Origin: Panacagrimonas sp052386745
GTDB taxonomy: Bacteria; Pseudomonadota; Gammaproteobacteria; Nevskiales; Nevskiaceae
Length of the DNA stretch: 64,000 nt
Direction: 5' to 3'
Assembly: GCA_052386745.1 (NCBI GenBank)
Contig: JBQTJW010000007.1
Span: forward strand, 162,143 to 226,142
Made by a program: the position numbers and the translations under genes. The notes under the pieces are model-generated. The model saw nothing but the letters and a program-made list of their open reading frames with translations. It was not told where the DNA came from and ran no database searches. Positions 55,501 through 63,357 of this stretch are shown here, one piece after another; position 1 is the first letter of the stretch, and every line of letters begins with the position of its first letter.

Positions 55501-55608
55501 GGTGGGCAGGCCGAGCAGGGTGATCTTCTCCGTGGCCCGGGAGAGCTGCTGGCGGTACCAGTACAGGGCCTCGGATTCGTACTGGGCCTGGGTGAGCGTG
55601 GCGGACAT
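52504..55608 (-). CDS. NACHT-domain STAND NTPase with C-terminal leucine-rich repeats (NLR-like)
   Basis: 1034 residues. After an 85-residue helical N-terminus with no recognisable effector, the NACHT domain has Walker A 'GAPGSGKST' (92-100), Walker B 'LLVVDGYDE' (186-194) and sensor 'VITSRP' (220-225), followed by 'FVHLSFQEYFCALYLA', the winged-helix motif typical of NACHT proteins. Residues about 616-1011 are 18 leucine-rich repeats of 22 residues, then a 23-residue cap. The ATG is 6 bases after the KAP stop with no Shine-Dalgarno, so translation is probably coupled. The closest functional model is bacterial NACHT/NLR-like immune receptors; substrate or trigger unknown. Confidence 0.88.
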   Translation of the reverse strand: MSATLTQAQYESEALYWYRQQLSRATEKITLLGLPTLWMELARTDDPLLRQLFVTPAVSPLAQEAKAEEPDATGALHPLDALHEHRQVVLLGAPGSGKSTLGQWLVWYACQQSGEAPDWFRPLVPVLLSLRDLKLGGLPGAAEPGEAAASLKDLLDRHAQVQSTASGAYAQVGPVVDAAIAAGQALLVVDGYDEVPADQLPALRALLRRALRQDPGNVWVITSRPVGYDAAPLHRRDRPEDRSATPEAALPASAVLHLQPFDDRRIHSFADAWYRLMSPGPEEGRGLSERFQRTVADHPGTRTLARTPNLLALMVMVFRQRQLLPDGRAELYGLITEAYLESIDAARFGRNRGEVGDEVPLKVKRQWLARLGFEMQRQRQRASQASESLVFDREMVLGWLREAITATHPQLAAQENFVEFYLRWLQARTGLLIERGQNQFSFVHLSFQEYFCALYLAAEFSHREFGRCQSPEEARELGMDPRVNPVTLWHWAHRAEWQEVYVFAAEHLASLGPNVRAWLEAFLGRRFCWLRGGRFGGDDRRAGLAVRLLLNPHAGCERFAEDLFAATLGWLDALGHGKNVRWAEVRSQVIARLLGAPFWAQKLWAHWEGRAQLSLSRTGITDLSPLASMASLQSLDLTETPVTDLTPLAGMASLQSLNLTETPVTDLSPLAGMASLQSLKLWGTPVTDLSPLVGMTSLQSLKLWGTPVTDLSPLAGMASLQTLVLWDTPVKDFSPLAAMTSLQSLDLSWTPVSDLSPLAGITSLRSLDLSWTPVSDLSPLAGITSLQSLILSETPVMDLSPLASIASLQLLNLSRTPVTALGPLAGMVSLQSLVLWQTPVSDLSPLAGMVSLRSLDLSRTPVADLSPLAGMASLRSLVLSGTPVADLSPLAGMASLRSLVLSETQVTNLGSLAGMASLQLLNLSRTSVADLSPLAGMASLQSLVLSETPVADLGPLTDMASLLDPHPRRTPVADLGPLAGMASLQSLDLSGTQVTDLSPLLQLPALQGLTLPAAIDELALWPLHSLVERGGTLD
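52576..53763 (-). repeat. Array of eighteen 66-bp repeats encoding leucine-rich repeats
   Basis: Each unit encodes 22 residues of the form T-P-V-x-D-L-S-P-L-A-G-M-x-S-L-x-S-L-x-L-x-x. The array lies wholly in the 3' part of the NACHT gene. Differences between units cluster in the last three residues of the unit (x-L-x-x: D/N/K/V/I, then pairs such as TE, WG, SW, SR, SG), which in LRR folds lie on and next to the exposed face. Unit 16 is locally out of register ('LLDPHPRR'). Confidence 0.92.
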
Positions 55609-55614
55609 GCGCGG

Positions 55615-57135
55615 TCAGTACACGTGGCGGAAGGCGACTTCGAAGGCGGCGACCCGCGGGTTGAGCGTTGCAGGGGCCGGGCTGGTGGGCATGGCAGATG
55701 AGATCGGCAGCGCCTGGTCGGGCGATGCGCCGAGCGCGGACGAGGGCGTGGAGGCTGGAGTAGCAGCTGGCGTGGGGGCCGGGGCGCTGGGCGCCGTGGT
55801 CGCCAGGGGCGTGCGCAGCAGCTCGTACAGGGGCGCGATCCAGAAAAAGCCGGGGTCTGCGCGGTCCGGTACGTGGAGGGGTTCATCCGCAGTGTGCGCG
55901 AGGCGCGGCTTCGGCAGGTGAAGGCAGTAGTCGCGTTCAAACTTCTGGCGGCCAGCGGCATTGAGTTTCGGCGAGCTGTCGTGACTCAGCCACTCATCCA
56001 GCAAGCCGAGACCGGCCTCGACCTCGCCGCGCCAGTTGAGGAACCAGGCGTGATGGAACTGGAAGCAGTAGGTCAGGCAGATCAGTGCCCGCATCATGCG
56101 GAGCCGTTGCGCATCGTTGCCTTGTGAATTGATCCAGTCCGGCGACGCACTGAACCGGGTCCAGGCCCTGACAACGGTGTTGGCGAGCATCTTTAACCGC
56201 CGCGGATTCGGTGGCAGGCAGCGGACCCAGGTTCCGTTGTCCTTCAAGGCCAGCTCGAGTTGTTCGCCCAGAACTGGCTGCGCGAGCTTCTTGATCCACT
56301 CCTTGACGAAGGTGGCCTCGACGTTTTCCGGAGGCGGCAGAGAGTAGACGTTACCGCAGATTTTCTCGATGTAGGAGGAAGCCTTGCTCGAATACCGGCG
56401 GTGCTCGTCCTCGCTCTTGGCGCCGTAGTGCCGGGCCAGCGCCTCGATGATGGCCTGCTGATTGATACCCAGAACGAACACACAGTTGCTGAGGCTAAGG
56501 TAGACCTTGATGCTCTGCAGCGTACGGAAGACGGCCTCTGGCTCGCAGCGGTCAAGATCGTCGATGAAGATCACGAGGCGGGGGTTAACGGGCCCGTCAC
56601 ATATTCGGCTGAGGGTTGCTCCAATTGCTTCTTGCAGAAGACTCCGGATGTGCTCGGTAGTAAGTGGATATTCCATTCGGCCATGCGACCGCGCCTCCAT
56701 TTGTCCACGCACTCCGGAGAAGTCGAGAGGAATGGCGTTTTCAGCGAGTGCGGTGATGACCGTCCCCATTTGGGGCATCACAGAATTAAGGACCCCCATG
56801 ACGACGTTACCCGCCTTCTCGAGCAACTTCCTGTGCCCGGTGATCTGCTGCCGGATCTCGTGCAGCAAAGCGACGATGGGCGCAGATTCGTGCTGATATC
56901 GCCAGGCCTCGAACCAAACCGTCACGACGCTTTCGCCATGAGGTCCCCGTTCGATATCGCGTCGGAGTTGCTGCATGAAGCTTGTCTTGCCGGCACCCCA
57001 ATCGCCATGCAGACCGAACACCAGGGGCAACATCTCCGGCGCAGCCCCGCACACCTGCTCAAGCAAGAGACTCCGCAACTTGCCGCGGTCGAGCAGGTCT
57101 TCCAGTGTCGAGTGATCGTTGTGAGCTGCGGTCAT
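55615..57135 (-). CDS. KAP-family P-loop NTPase
   Basis: 506 residues from ATG 57135, which has GGGAGG seven bases before it; longer starts would overlap the speE promoter. Walker A 'GDWGAGKTS' (44-52), 'VWFEAWRYQHE' (73-83) and Walker B 'LVIFIDDLDRCEP' (187-199) are KAP hallmarks. A hydrophobic stretch at about 110-135 sits between the Walker motifs, where KAP proteins often insert membrane helices. A Pro/Ala/Ser/Thr-rich linker occupies about 440-485. KAP proteins are membrane-associated NTPases, some of them phage-exclusion factors. It is immediately upstream of the NACHT-LRR gene. Confidence 0.88.
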   Translation of the reverse strand: MTAAHNDHSTLEDLLDRGKLRSLLLEQVCGAAPEMLPLVFGLHGDWGAGKTSFMQQLRRDIERGPHGESVVTVWFEAWRYQHESAPIVALLHEIRQQITGHRKLLEKAGNVVMGVLNSVMPQMGTVITALAENAIPLDFSGVRGQMEARSHGRMEYPLTTEHIRSLLQEAIGATLSRICDGPVNPRLVIFIDDLDRCEPEAVFRTLQSIKVYLSLSNCVFVLGINQQAIIEALARHYGAKSEDEHRRYSSKASSYIEKICGNVYSLPPPENVEATFVKEWIKKLAQPVLGEQLELALKDNGTWVRCLPPNPRRLKMLANTVVRAWTRFSASPDWINSQGNDAQRLRMMRALICLTYCFQFHHAWFLNWRGEVEAGLGLLDEWLSHDSSPKLNAAGRQKFERDYCLHLPKPRLAHTADEPLHVPDRADPGFFWIAPLYELLRTPLATTAPSAPAPTPAATPASTPSSALGASPDQALPISSAMPTSPAPATLNPRVAAFEVAFRHVY

Positions 57136-57178
57136 GAAGGATCCTCCCATCGCGATCATACGCAGCGCCGGCCGACTC

Positions 57179-57205
57179 GTGACGGTCACACCCATCGCCT
57201 ACAAT
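57179..57205 (+). promoter_or_regulatory. Putative speE promoter
   Basis: GTGACG at 57179-57184 and TACAAT at 57200-57205 lie 36 bases before the speE ATG. The spacing of 15 bases is short, so the -35 assignment is weak. The same 106-base gap must also hold the KAP promoter on the other strand. Confidence 0.35.
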
Positions 57206-57241
57206 CCCGCGCTTTCCAATCCCGCTTGCCGCAAGCTGCCC

Positions 57242-58102
57242 ATGTCGCTCGATCAAACCTGGTTCACCGAACCGATGGATGCCACCGGCACCGCGTTCTC
57301 GCTCAAGGCGCGCCGCCTGCACGAGGAGCAGACGCCGTACCAGAAGATCGAGATCTGGGACACCGACACGTTCGGCTACCTGATGACCATCGACGGCTGC
57401 ACGATGGTGTCCACGCGCGACAACTTCCTGTACCACGAGATGATGTCGCACCCCGCGCTCAACTCGCACCCCGATCCGCAGAACGTGGTGATCGTGGGCG
57501 GCGGCGACTGCGGCACGCTGAGCGAGGTGCTGAAGCATCCCGAGGTCAAATCCGCCACGCAGGTGGAGATCGACGAGCGCGTGACGCGCCTGTCGGAAAA
57601 ATATTTCCCCGAGCTGTGCACGCGCAACGCCGATCCGCGCGCCACGCTGTTCTTCGGCGACGGCATCCAGTGGATGAAGGACGCGGCGCCGGGGTCGATC
57701 GACCTCATCATCATCGACTCCACCGACCCGGTGGGGCCGGCGGAAGGGCTGTTCGGCAAGCGCTTCTACCGCGACTGCATCAAGGCCCTGAAGCCGGACG
57801 GCCTGCTGGTGCAGCAGTCGGAATCGCCACTGCTGCACCTGGAGCTCATCAAGGAAATGCACGCCGCGATGCGCGAGGCCGGCTTCGCGCAGACGCACCT
57901 GCTGCACTTTCCTCAGGTGATCTACCCGTCCGGCTGGTGGTCGGGGTCCATTGCCATGAAGACCGCCGCGCCGCTGGCGGAGCGCCTGGACGCGAGCGCG
58001 ATCCGGGCACTTGAAGCGCGTTTCTACAACGCCGACACTCACCGGGCTGCGTTTGCCCTGCCGACGTACGTGCGCGAGGCGCTCGAAACGCTTGATCGCT
58101 GA
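57242..58102 (+). CDS. speE: Polyamine aminopropyltransferase (spermidine synthase)
   Basis: 286 residues. 'FGYLMTIDGCTMVSTRDNFLYHEMM' in outline, 'VVIVGGGDCGTLSEVLKH' and 'IIIDSTDPVGPAEGLF' are the family motifs; the Asp of 'DSTDP' is the catalytic acid. It adds aminopropyl from decarboxylated AdoMet to putrescine. ATG 57242 gives the usual 'MSLDQTWFTE' start. Together with speA it supplies polyamines; the two genes are separated by the KAP/NACHT pair. Confidence 0.95.
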   Translation: MSLDQTWFTEPMDATGTAFSLKARRLHEEQTPYQKIEIWDTDTFGYLMTIDGCTMVSTRDNFLYHEMMSHPALNSHPDPQNVVIVGGGDCGTLSEVLKHPEVKSATQVEIDERVTRLSEKYFPELCTRNADPRATLFFGDGIQWMKDAAPGSIDLIIIDSTDPVGPAEGLFGKRFYRDCIKALKPDGLLVQQSESPLLHLELIKEMHAAMREAGFAQTHLLHFPQVIYPSGWWSGSIAMKTAAPLAERLDASAIRALEARFYNADTHRAAFALPTYVREALETLDR

Positions 58103-58153
58103 GCGCATCGGCCTGACTTTTGATGGGAGAACGGCAGCTTGAGGAACCCACCC

Positions 58154-59629
58154 ATGCCCGCCGCCCGGATTCACCCGTCCCGCTTCACCGCCCAGCCTGC
58201 GTCCCGTCTCCCGTCGAGCGGAGCCGCGGCGTGGATGAGCGATCGCCGTTTCGGCTGGCTGATGGCGCTGTTCCTGATCGCGCCGTACTGCCTGTGCCTG
58301 ATCCAGTTCAACCCCAATCCGCCGGTCGTTGCCACCAGCAAGCCGATCGAGCCCTCGTCATTGTTCCGCAACGGGTGGATGGCGTTCATCGTGCTCTCCG
58401 CCTTTGTCATGGCGCTGCGCTTTCGCCTGCTTACGCGGCTGATGGCCCACGTCAACCCCTGGATGCTGGCGTTCCTGGCGTGGTGCTTCGCGAGTGCGAT
58501 GTGGGCGCCGGACGCCGCGGTGGTGCTGCGCAAATCCGTCATCATCACCGGCGTCACGATCATGGCGATCGCCTTTGCGCTGGTGGCCTGGCATCCACGC
58601 CGGTTCGAAGCGGTGTTCCTGCCCATGCTGCTGGCGATCGTGATCGCCTCCATCGTGTCGGTGGCCGTCAAACCGTCGTACGCCATCCACCCGGAACTCG
58701 ATTACGGGATCGGCGGCACCTGGCGCGGCGTCACGGCCCACAAGAATGGACTCGGCGCGGTGTCGTCGTTCGTGATCCTGCTGGTGTGCCACGCCTGGGC
58801 GTCGCGAAGAATGTCGGGGCTCAAGGCGCTCGCCGGTGCGGCGCTGGGGCTGTTCACGCTGGTGATGTCGTCCAGTTCCACCTCGCTGCTGCTCTGCGTG
58901 ATGGCCTGTTCGCTCGTCATCGGCATCCTGCGCCCCCCTCCAATCTCCCTGGGACGGGCGAAGCTGGTGGTGGCAATGGCCATTGGCCTGACGGTAATCC
59001 CGGTCAGCGTCTTTCTGTTCCTGCGCTACCGGCTGGAGCTGGCGACCATGGTCTCGGGCTGGTTCGGCAAGGACGCGACGTTCAGCGGACGCAGCCTGCT
59101 GTGGCTCGCGCTGATCGACGAAATCCAGAAGCATCCCTGGATCGGCATCGGTTACGCGAGCTTCTGGAACGGCCTGGGCTCGGCGTCCGACGAGGTGATG
59201 AAGAAGGTCGGGTCCATCGTGTCGCACGGGCACAACGGCTACCTCGACAAGCTCAATGAACTGGGCGTCGTCGGACTGGCCCTGTTGACGGCGATGCTGG
59301 TCCGGCACGGGCGGGACCTGGCCCGGCTTGCGCTCGTCGATCGTTCCCAGTTTGCCCTGCACCTGGGGATTTTCGTGTACTTCCTGATCCTGAACTGCGT
59401 GGAAACCGCCTGGTTTTCGGCCGCCAATGCCGCCCACGTGGTCGTGGTGTTCTCGTCCCTGGCCGTCAGCAGGCAGCTATTGCAAATCCGGCTTCTGTCG
59501 CAACGTAGGCCTGCCACCCGATCGGCACCTCCTGCCGGTACGGCCGCCAGCGATTCGCACGACGAGGATGTCACCCTGCCCGCGGACTGGGTGCGCCACA
59601 GCGGGAAGCCGATCGGGCGGGTGCCGTGA
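58154..59629 (+). CDS. O-antigen ligase family membrane protein
   Basis: 491 residues, about 11 membrane helices. 'GGTWRGVTAHKNGLGAVSSF' (in outline 'TAHKNGLG') and the periplasmic 'FSGRSLLWLALIDEIQKHPWIGIGY' in outline, followed by 'SHGHNGYLDKLNELG', match WaaL/Wzy superfamily proteins (compare 'H.N.yl......G'). ATG 58154 follows GAGG. Likely polymerase or ligase for a surface glycan, distinct from the one at 39863. Confidence 0.85.
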   Translation: MPAARIHPSRFTAQPASRLPSSGAAAWMSDRRFGWLMALFLIAPYCLCLIQFNPNPPVVATSKPIEPSSLFRNGWMAFIVLSAFVMALRFRLLTRLMAHVNPWMLAFLAWCFASAMWAPDAAVVLRKSVIITGVTIMAIAFALVAWHPRRFEAVFLPMLLAIVIASIVSVAVKPSYAIHPELDYGIGGTWRGVTAHKNGLGAVSSFVILLVCHAWASRRMSGLKALAGAALGLFTLVMSSSSTSLLLCVMACSLVIGILRPPPISLGRAKLVVAMAIGLTVIPVSVFLFLRYRLELATMVSGWFGKDATFSGRSLLWLALIDEIQKHPWIGIGYASFWNGLGSASDEVMKKVGSIVSHGHNGYLDKLNELGVVGLALLTAMLVRHGRDLARLALVDRSQFALHLGIFVYFLILNCVETAWFSAANAAHVVVVFSSLAVSRQLLQIRLLSQRRPATRSAPPAGTAASDSHDEDVTLPADWVRHSGKPIGRVP

Positions 59630-59718
59630 CCATGGCCGGATTCCGTGGTGGCGAGCGCATCGCCCGCCGGTAGGCTCGTGGTTTGCAACGTCCGCAAGGC
59701 CCTCATTCGAGATCAGCA

Positions 59719-60342
59719 ATGAACCCCACGCCCAGCCCGCTTGCCCTGGTGACGATGATCGAGCAGTCGATCCGCGTGCACCAGAAACTGCTCGAAGACC
59801 AGGCCCTGCAGCAGGCGATCCTGAAGGTCGCCGCGGTCGTGGAGGCCGCCCTGCGGGCCGGCAACAAGGTGATGCTCGCCGGAAACGGAGGTTCTGCGGC
59901 CGACTGCCAGCATATCGCGGCCGAGTTCGTGAGCCGCTTCGAGTTCGACCGCCCTGGCCTGGCCTCGATTGCGCTGACCACGGATACCTCCATGCTCACC
60001 GCCATCGGCAACGATTACGGGTACGAGCACGTGTTCGCGCGCCAGGTTCAGGCCAACGGGCGCGGGGGAGACGTCTTCATCGGCATTTCCACGTCCGGGA
60101 ATTCCAGGAACGTGATCCTGGCCGTGGATGCGTGCAAGGCCCTGGGCATCACCACGGTGGCGCTGTGCGGCGCGGCGGGGCGGCTCAAGGAGATCTGCGA
60201 CCACGCGCTGCCCATGCCCTCCACGCACACGCCGCGCATCCAGGAATGTCACATCCTGGTGGGCCATGCGATCTGCGCGCTCGTGGAAGAAGCCATCTGG
60301 GGGCCGGAGTACGGCCGGCGTGAGATGAAGCCTGTTTCGTGA
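59719..60342 (+). CDS. gmhA: SIS-domain phosphoheptose isomerase-like protein
   Basis: 207 residues. 'VMLAGNGGSAADCQHIAAEFVSRFE' in outline and 'DVFIGISTSGNSRNVILA' are the sugar-phosphate-binding SIS motifs of GmhA, which converts sedoheptulose 7-phosphate to D-glycero-D-manno-heptose 7-phosphate; 'IQECHILVGHAICALVE' carries the catalytic His. No gmhB or hldE gene adjoins. Located between an O-antigen-ligase gene and a GH9 gene. Confidence 0.87.
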   Translation: MNPTPSPLALVTMIEQSIRVHQKLLEDQALQQAILKVAAVVEAALRAGNKVMLAGNGGSAADCQHIAAEFVSRFEFDRPGLASIALTTDTSMLTAIGNDYGYEHVFARQVQANGRGGDVFIGISTSGNSRNVILAVDACKALGITTVALCGAAGRLKEICDHALPMPSTHTPRIQECHILVGHAICALVEEAIWGPEYGRREMKPVS

Positions 60343-60424
60343 GGTCTGGCTTGCCCTTGCGCGGACCTGAATCGAGCCGTGCATTCGCGCACGGCCACCA
60401 CGTTCCCTCGGACCCGGAACCGTC

Positions 60425-62362
60425 ATGATCCGAAAGAGTGTCCTGCTGCTGGTGTCCCTGATCGCCGCGACCGCTGCCTGCAAGGCAGACAGCAACGGCG
60501 CCGACTCCCGGCCCAAGGCGGCGGTGCTGGGTCCGGCGGCGGGCGTGGGCCTGCCCTTGCCGGACACGCTCGGAGTGCCGCTGGACCTGCACATCCTGGT
60601 GGACCAGTTCGGCTACCGGCCGGGCGACCCCAAGGTGGCCGTCATCCGCAGCCCGCGCATCGGCTTCGACGCGGCGATGGTGTTTGCGCCCGGAGCGGCC
60701 TACGAGGTGCGGCGGGTGGAGGATCACGCCCCGGTGTTCGCCGGCAAGCTGGCCGCCTGGAACGGCGGCGCCGTGGAGGAATCCTCGGGCGACGTGGGCT
60801 GGTGGTTCGACTTCTCGGCGGTGGACAAGCCCGGCAAGTACTACGTGTACGACGTGGAAAAGAAGCTGCGCTCGGCCACGTTCCGCGTGGATCGCGAGGT
60901 GTATCGCGACATGTTCAAGTCCGTGATGCGCATGTACTACTACCAGCGCAGCGCGTTCGAGAAGAAGGTGCCGTATGCCGAAGCGTGCTGGGCCGACGGG
61001 GCCGCGCACATCGGCGCGGGCCAGGACCGCGAGGCGCGCGACATCACCGATCCCAATAACACGGCCAAGGCGCGCGACCTCAGTGGCGCCTGGTTCGATG
61101 CCGGGGACATGAACAAGTACGTGCTCAACATCGTGCAGCCCATGCACCAGCTGCTGATGTCGTACCGCGACAACCCCAGGGCCTTCACCGACGACTTCAA
61201 CATCCCCGAGTCCGGCAACGGCATTCCGGACGTCATCGACGAATTCCGCTGGGGCCTGGAATGGCTCAGGAAGATGCAGTACGCCGACGGCACCTCCGCC
61301 GCCAAGGTGGGCGCGCGCAAGTGGGAGCCGTCGGACCCGCCCAGCACCGACAAGGCCAAGCGCTTCTACATTCCCGCGTGCAGCTCGGCCACCATCGCGG
61401 CCTCGGGCATGTTTGCGCACGCCGCGCAGAGCTTCGCCCAGTTTCCGCAGCTCAAGGGCGAGGTGCCCGAGCTGGTGCAGCGCGCCACCGCCGCCTTCGA
61501 CGCATGGGAGAAGGCGCCGGTGAAGGACACGCACTGCGACGATGGCAGCATCATCTGGGCGAGCATCGACGTGCCGGCCGATGGGCAGGAAGCCCTGGCC
61601 GCGCTGGCCGCCATGTACCTGTTCGCGGCCACCGGCGAAGAACGGTTCCACGCCTATTTCAAGGCCCATTACAAGGCCATGCGACCGTTCAAGGGCGACA
61701 TCGGCTGGACGCGCTACGAGCCGCACATGGGCGAAGGACTGCTGTTCTACACCACCCTGCCGAACGCGGATCCCGGCCTGAAGCGCCTGATCCTCGACGC
61801 CAAGCGCACGGACGCCGAACGCGGGCACCAGGTCTACGGCAGCAACGCCGACGACCTCTACCGCAATTTTCTGCATTACGACCAGTATCACTGGGGCAGC
61901 AACGTCATCCGGACCAACTATGGCAACAGCAACCTTGACGTGCTGCGCTACGACGTGGGCGCGGCCAACCCGGAGTCGTTCCGCATCCGCGCGCTGGATA
62001 CGCTGCACTACCTGCACGGCGTCAATCCGTTCGGCATCGTCTACCTGACCAACATGTACCGCTACGGCGCCACGTACTCGGTCAACGAGATCTACCACTC
62101 CTGGTTTTCCGGGCGAACGAAGTGGGCCAACGCGCGCACCTCCGAGTGCGGTCCACCGCCCGGATTCTTTCCGGGCGGGCCGAATCGCGCGGCACTCGAA
62201 TTCGGCGTGCCGGCCGATCTCGTTCCGCCGGCCGGCCAGCCTACGCAGAAGGCCTGGCGTGATACCGGCGACCCGTTCCACGACAAGGCGCCTGCGCTCT
62301 CCGAGCCCTCGCTGCTGTTCCAGTCCGGCTACCTGCGCCTGCTGTCGTTTTTCCTGGACTAG
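60425..62362 (+). CDS. GH9 family glycoside hydrolase lipoprotein
   Basis: 645 residues. Signal peptide with a lipobox ending 'TAAC' (Cys about 19). The Ig-like CelD-N domain shows 'ILVDQFGYRPGDPKVAVI' in outline; the catalytic domain has 'GAWFDAGDMNKYV' (Asp pair of family 9), 'LHYLHGVNPFGIVYLTN' (in outline) and 'ALSEPSLLF' near the end, with the Glu in the expected place. Family 9 enzymes are beta-1,4-glucanases. As a lipoprotein next to a glycan ligase it may act on the cell's own surface polysaccharide rather than plant cellulose. Confidence 0.87.
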   Translation: MIRKSVLLLVSLIAATAACKADSNGADSRPKAAVLGPAAGVGLPLPDTLGVPLDLHILVDQFGYRPGDPKVAVIRSPRIGFDAAMVFAPGAAYEVRRVEDHAPVFAGKLAAWNGGAVEESSGDVGWWFDFSAVDKPGKYYVYDVEKKLRSATFRVDREVYRDMFKSVMRMYYYQRSAFEKKVPYAEACWADGAAHIGAGQDREARDITDPNNTAKARDLSGAWFDAGDMNKYVLNIVQPMHQLLMSYRDNPRAFTDDFNIPESGNGIPDVIDEFRWGLEWLRKMQYADGTSAAKVGARKWEPSDPPSTDKAKRFYIPACSSATIAASGMFAHAAQSFAQFPQLKGEVPELVQRATAAFDAWEKAPVKDTHCDDGSIIWASIDVPADGQEALAALAAMYLFAATGEERFHAYFKAHYKAMRPFKGDIGWTRYEPHMGEGLLFYTTLPNADPGLKRLILDAKRTDAERGHQVYGSNADDLYRNFLHYDQYHWGSNVIRTNYGNSNLDVLRYDVGAANPESFRIRALDTLHYLHGVNPFGIVYLTNMYRYGATYSVNEIYHSWFSGRTKWANARTSECGPPPGFFPGGPNRAALEFGVPADLVPPAGQPTQKAWRDTGDPFHDKAPALSEPSLLFQSGYLRLLSFFLD

Positions 62363-62442
62363 GCTCGGGAGCAAGGGTCGGCCCGGCTTTGCAAAGCCGG
62401 TGACGCCGCGCAGACTGCCGGCCCTTTTTTCCCTTCGTTCCA

Positions 62443-63357
62443 ATGTCGTCTTCTCCCGCCCCCGCCGCGCCCAGCAGCACCCAACGCGGGATGGTGGCGG
62501 TGCTGGGCGCCTTCGTGTCCTGGGGACTGTTCCCGCTGTACTGGCGAGAACTGCACGCGGTACCGGCGTTGCAGATCACCGCGCACCGCATCGCTTGGTG
62601 CACGGTGTTCGTGGCCGGCTACCTGTTCTGGAAACAGGGCCTGCGCTGGCTGCCGGCCACCTTGGCACGGCCGCGCGCCGTACCCATGCTGATCGCGAGC
62701 AGCCTGCTCATCAGCGTCAACTGGGTGCTGTACATCTGGGCCGTGAACAGCGGCTACGTGGTGGAGACCAGCCTGGGGTATTTCATCAACCCGCTGGTCA
62801 ACGTGCTGCTGGGCGTGCTGGTGCTGAAGGAGCGCCTCAACACGCGCCAGTGGGCGGCGGTGGCACTGGCCGCGGCGGGCGTCATCTGGCTGACCTGGAG
62901 CGTGGGCCGCGCGCCGTGGATCGCCCTGCTGCTGGCCTCGTCCTTCGGCACCTACGGGCTGATCCGCAAGCTGGTGTCGGTGGAATCCATCCCCGGGCTC
63001 GGCGTGGAGAGCCTGATCGCCTTTCTCCCCGCGTTCGGGTTCCTGCTGTGGTCAGAGTACCGCGGCATGGGCGGCTTCGGCCACGTGGGCCGCTACCAGG
63101 ACCTGCTGCTCATCCTGGCCGGGCTGATCACCGCGCTGCCGCTGATCTGGTTTGCCTACGGCGCGCGGCGCATCCCGTTGTCGCTGCTCGGCATCCTCCA
63201 GTACGTGGCGCCGACGCTCCAGCTGCTCACCGGCGTGTTCGTGTTCCACGAGGCGTTCTCGCACGACCAGCTGATCGGCTTCGGCTGCATCTGGGCGGCG
63301 CTGGCACTATATGCCTTCGATGGACTGTGGCGGCTGCGCATCCGCGGCCACGGCTGA
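62443..63357 (+). CDS. rarD: EamA-family transporter RarD
   Basis: 304 residues, ten membrane helices. 'GLFPLYWRELHAVPALQITAHRIAW' in outline, 'NWVLYIWAVNSGYVVETSLGYFINPL' in outline and 'GILQYVAPTLQLLTGVFVFHE' in outline are RarD signatures. Substrate unknown despite the historical chloramphenicol-sensitivity link. Confidence 0.9.
   Translation: MSSSPAPAAPSSTQRGMVAVLGAFVSWGLFPLYWRELHAVPALQITAHRIAWCTVFVAGYLFWKQGLRWLPATLARPRAVPMLIASSLLISVNWVLYIWAVNSGYVVETSLGYFINPLVNVLLGVLVLKERLNTRQWAAVALAAAGVIWLTWSVGRAPWIALLLASSFGTYGLIRKLVSVESIPGLGVESLIAFLPAFGFLLWSEYRGMGGFGHVGRYQDLLLILAGLITALPLIWFAYGARRIPLSLLGILQYVAPTLQLLTGVFVFHEAFSHDQLIGFGCIWAALALYAFDGLWRLRIRGHG

Noticed and set aside
56260..58014. 584-residue plus frame spanning the KAP gene and speE
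   Set aside because: Out of frame with speE and antisense to KAP; no domains.
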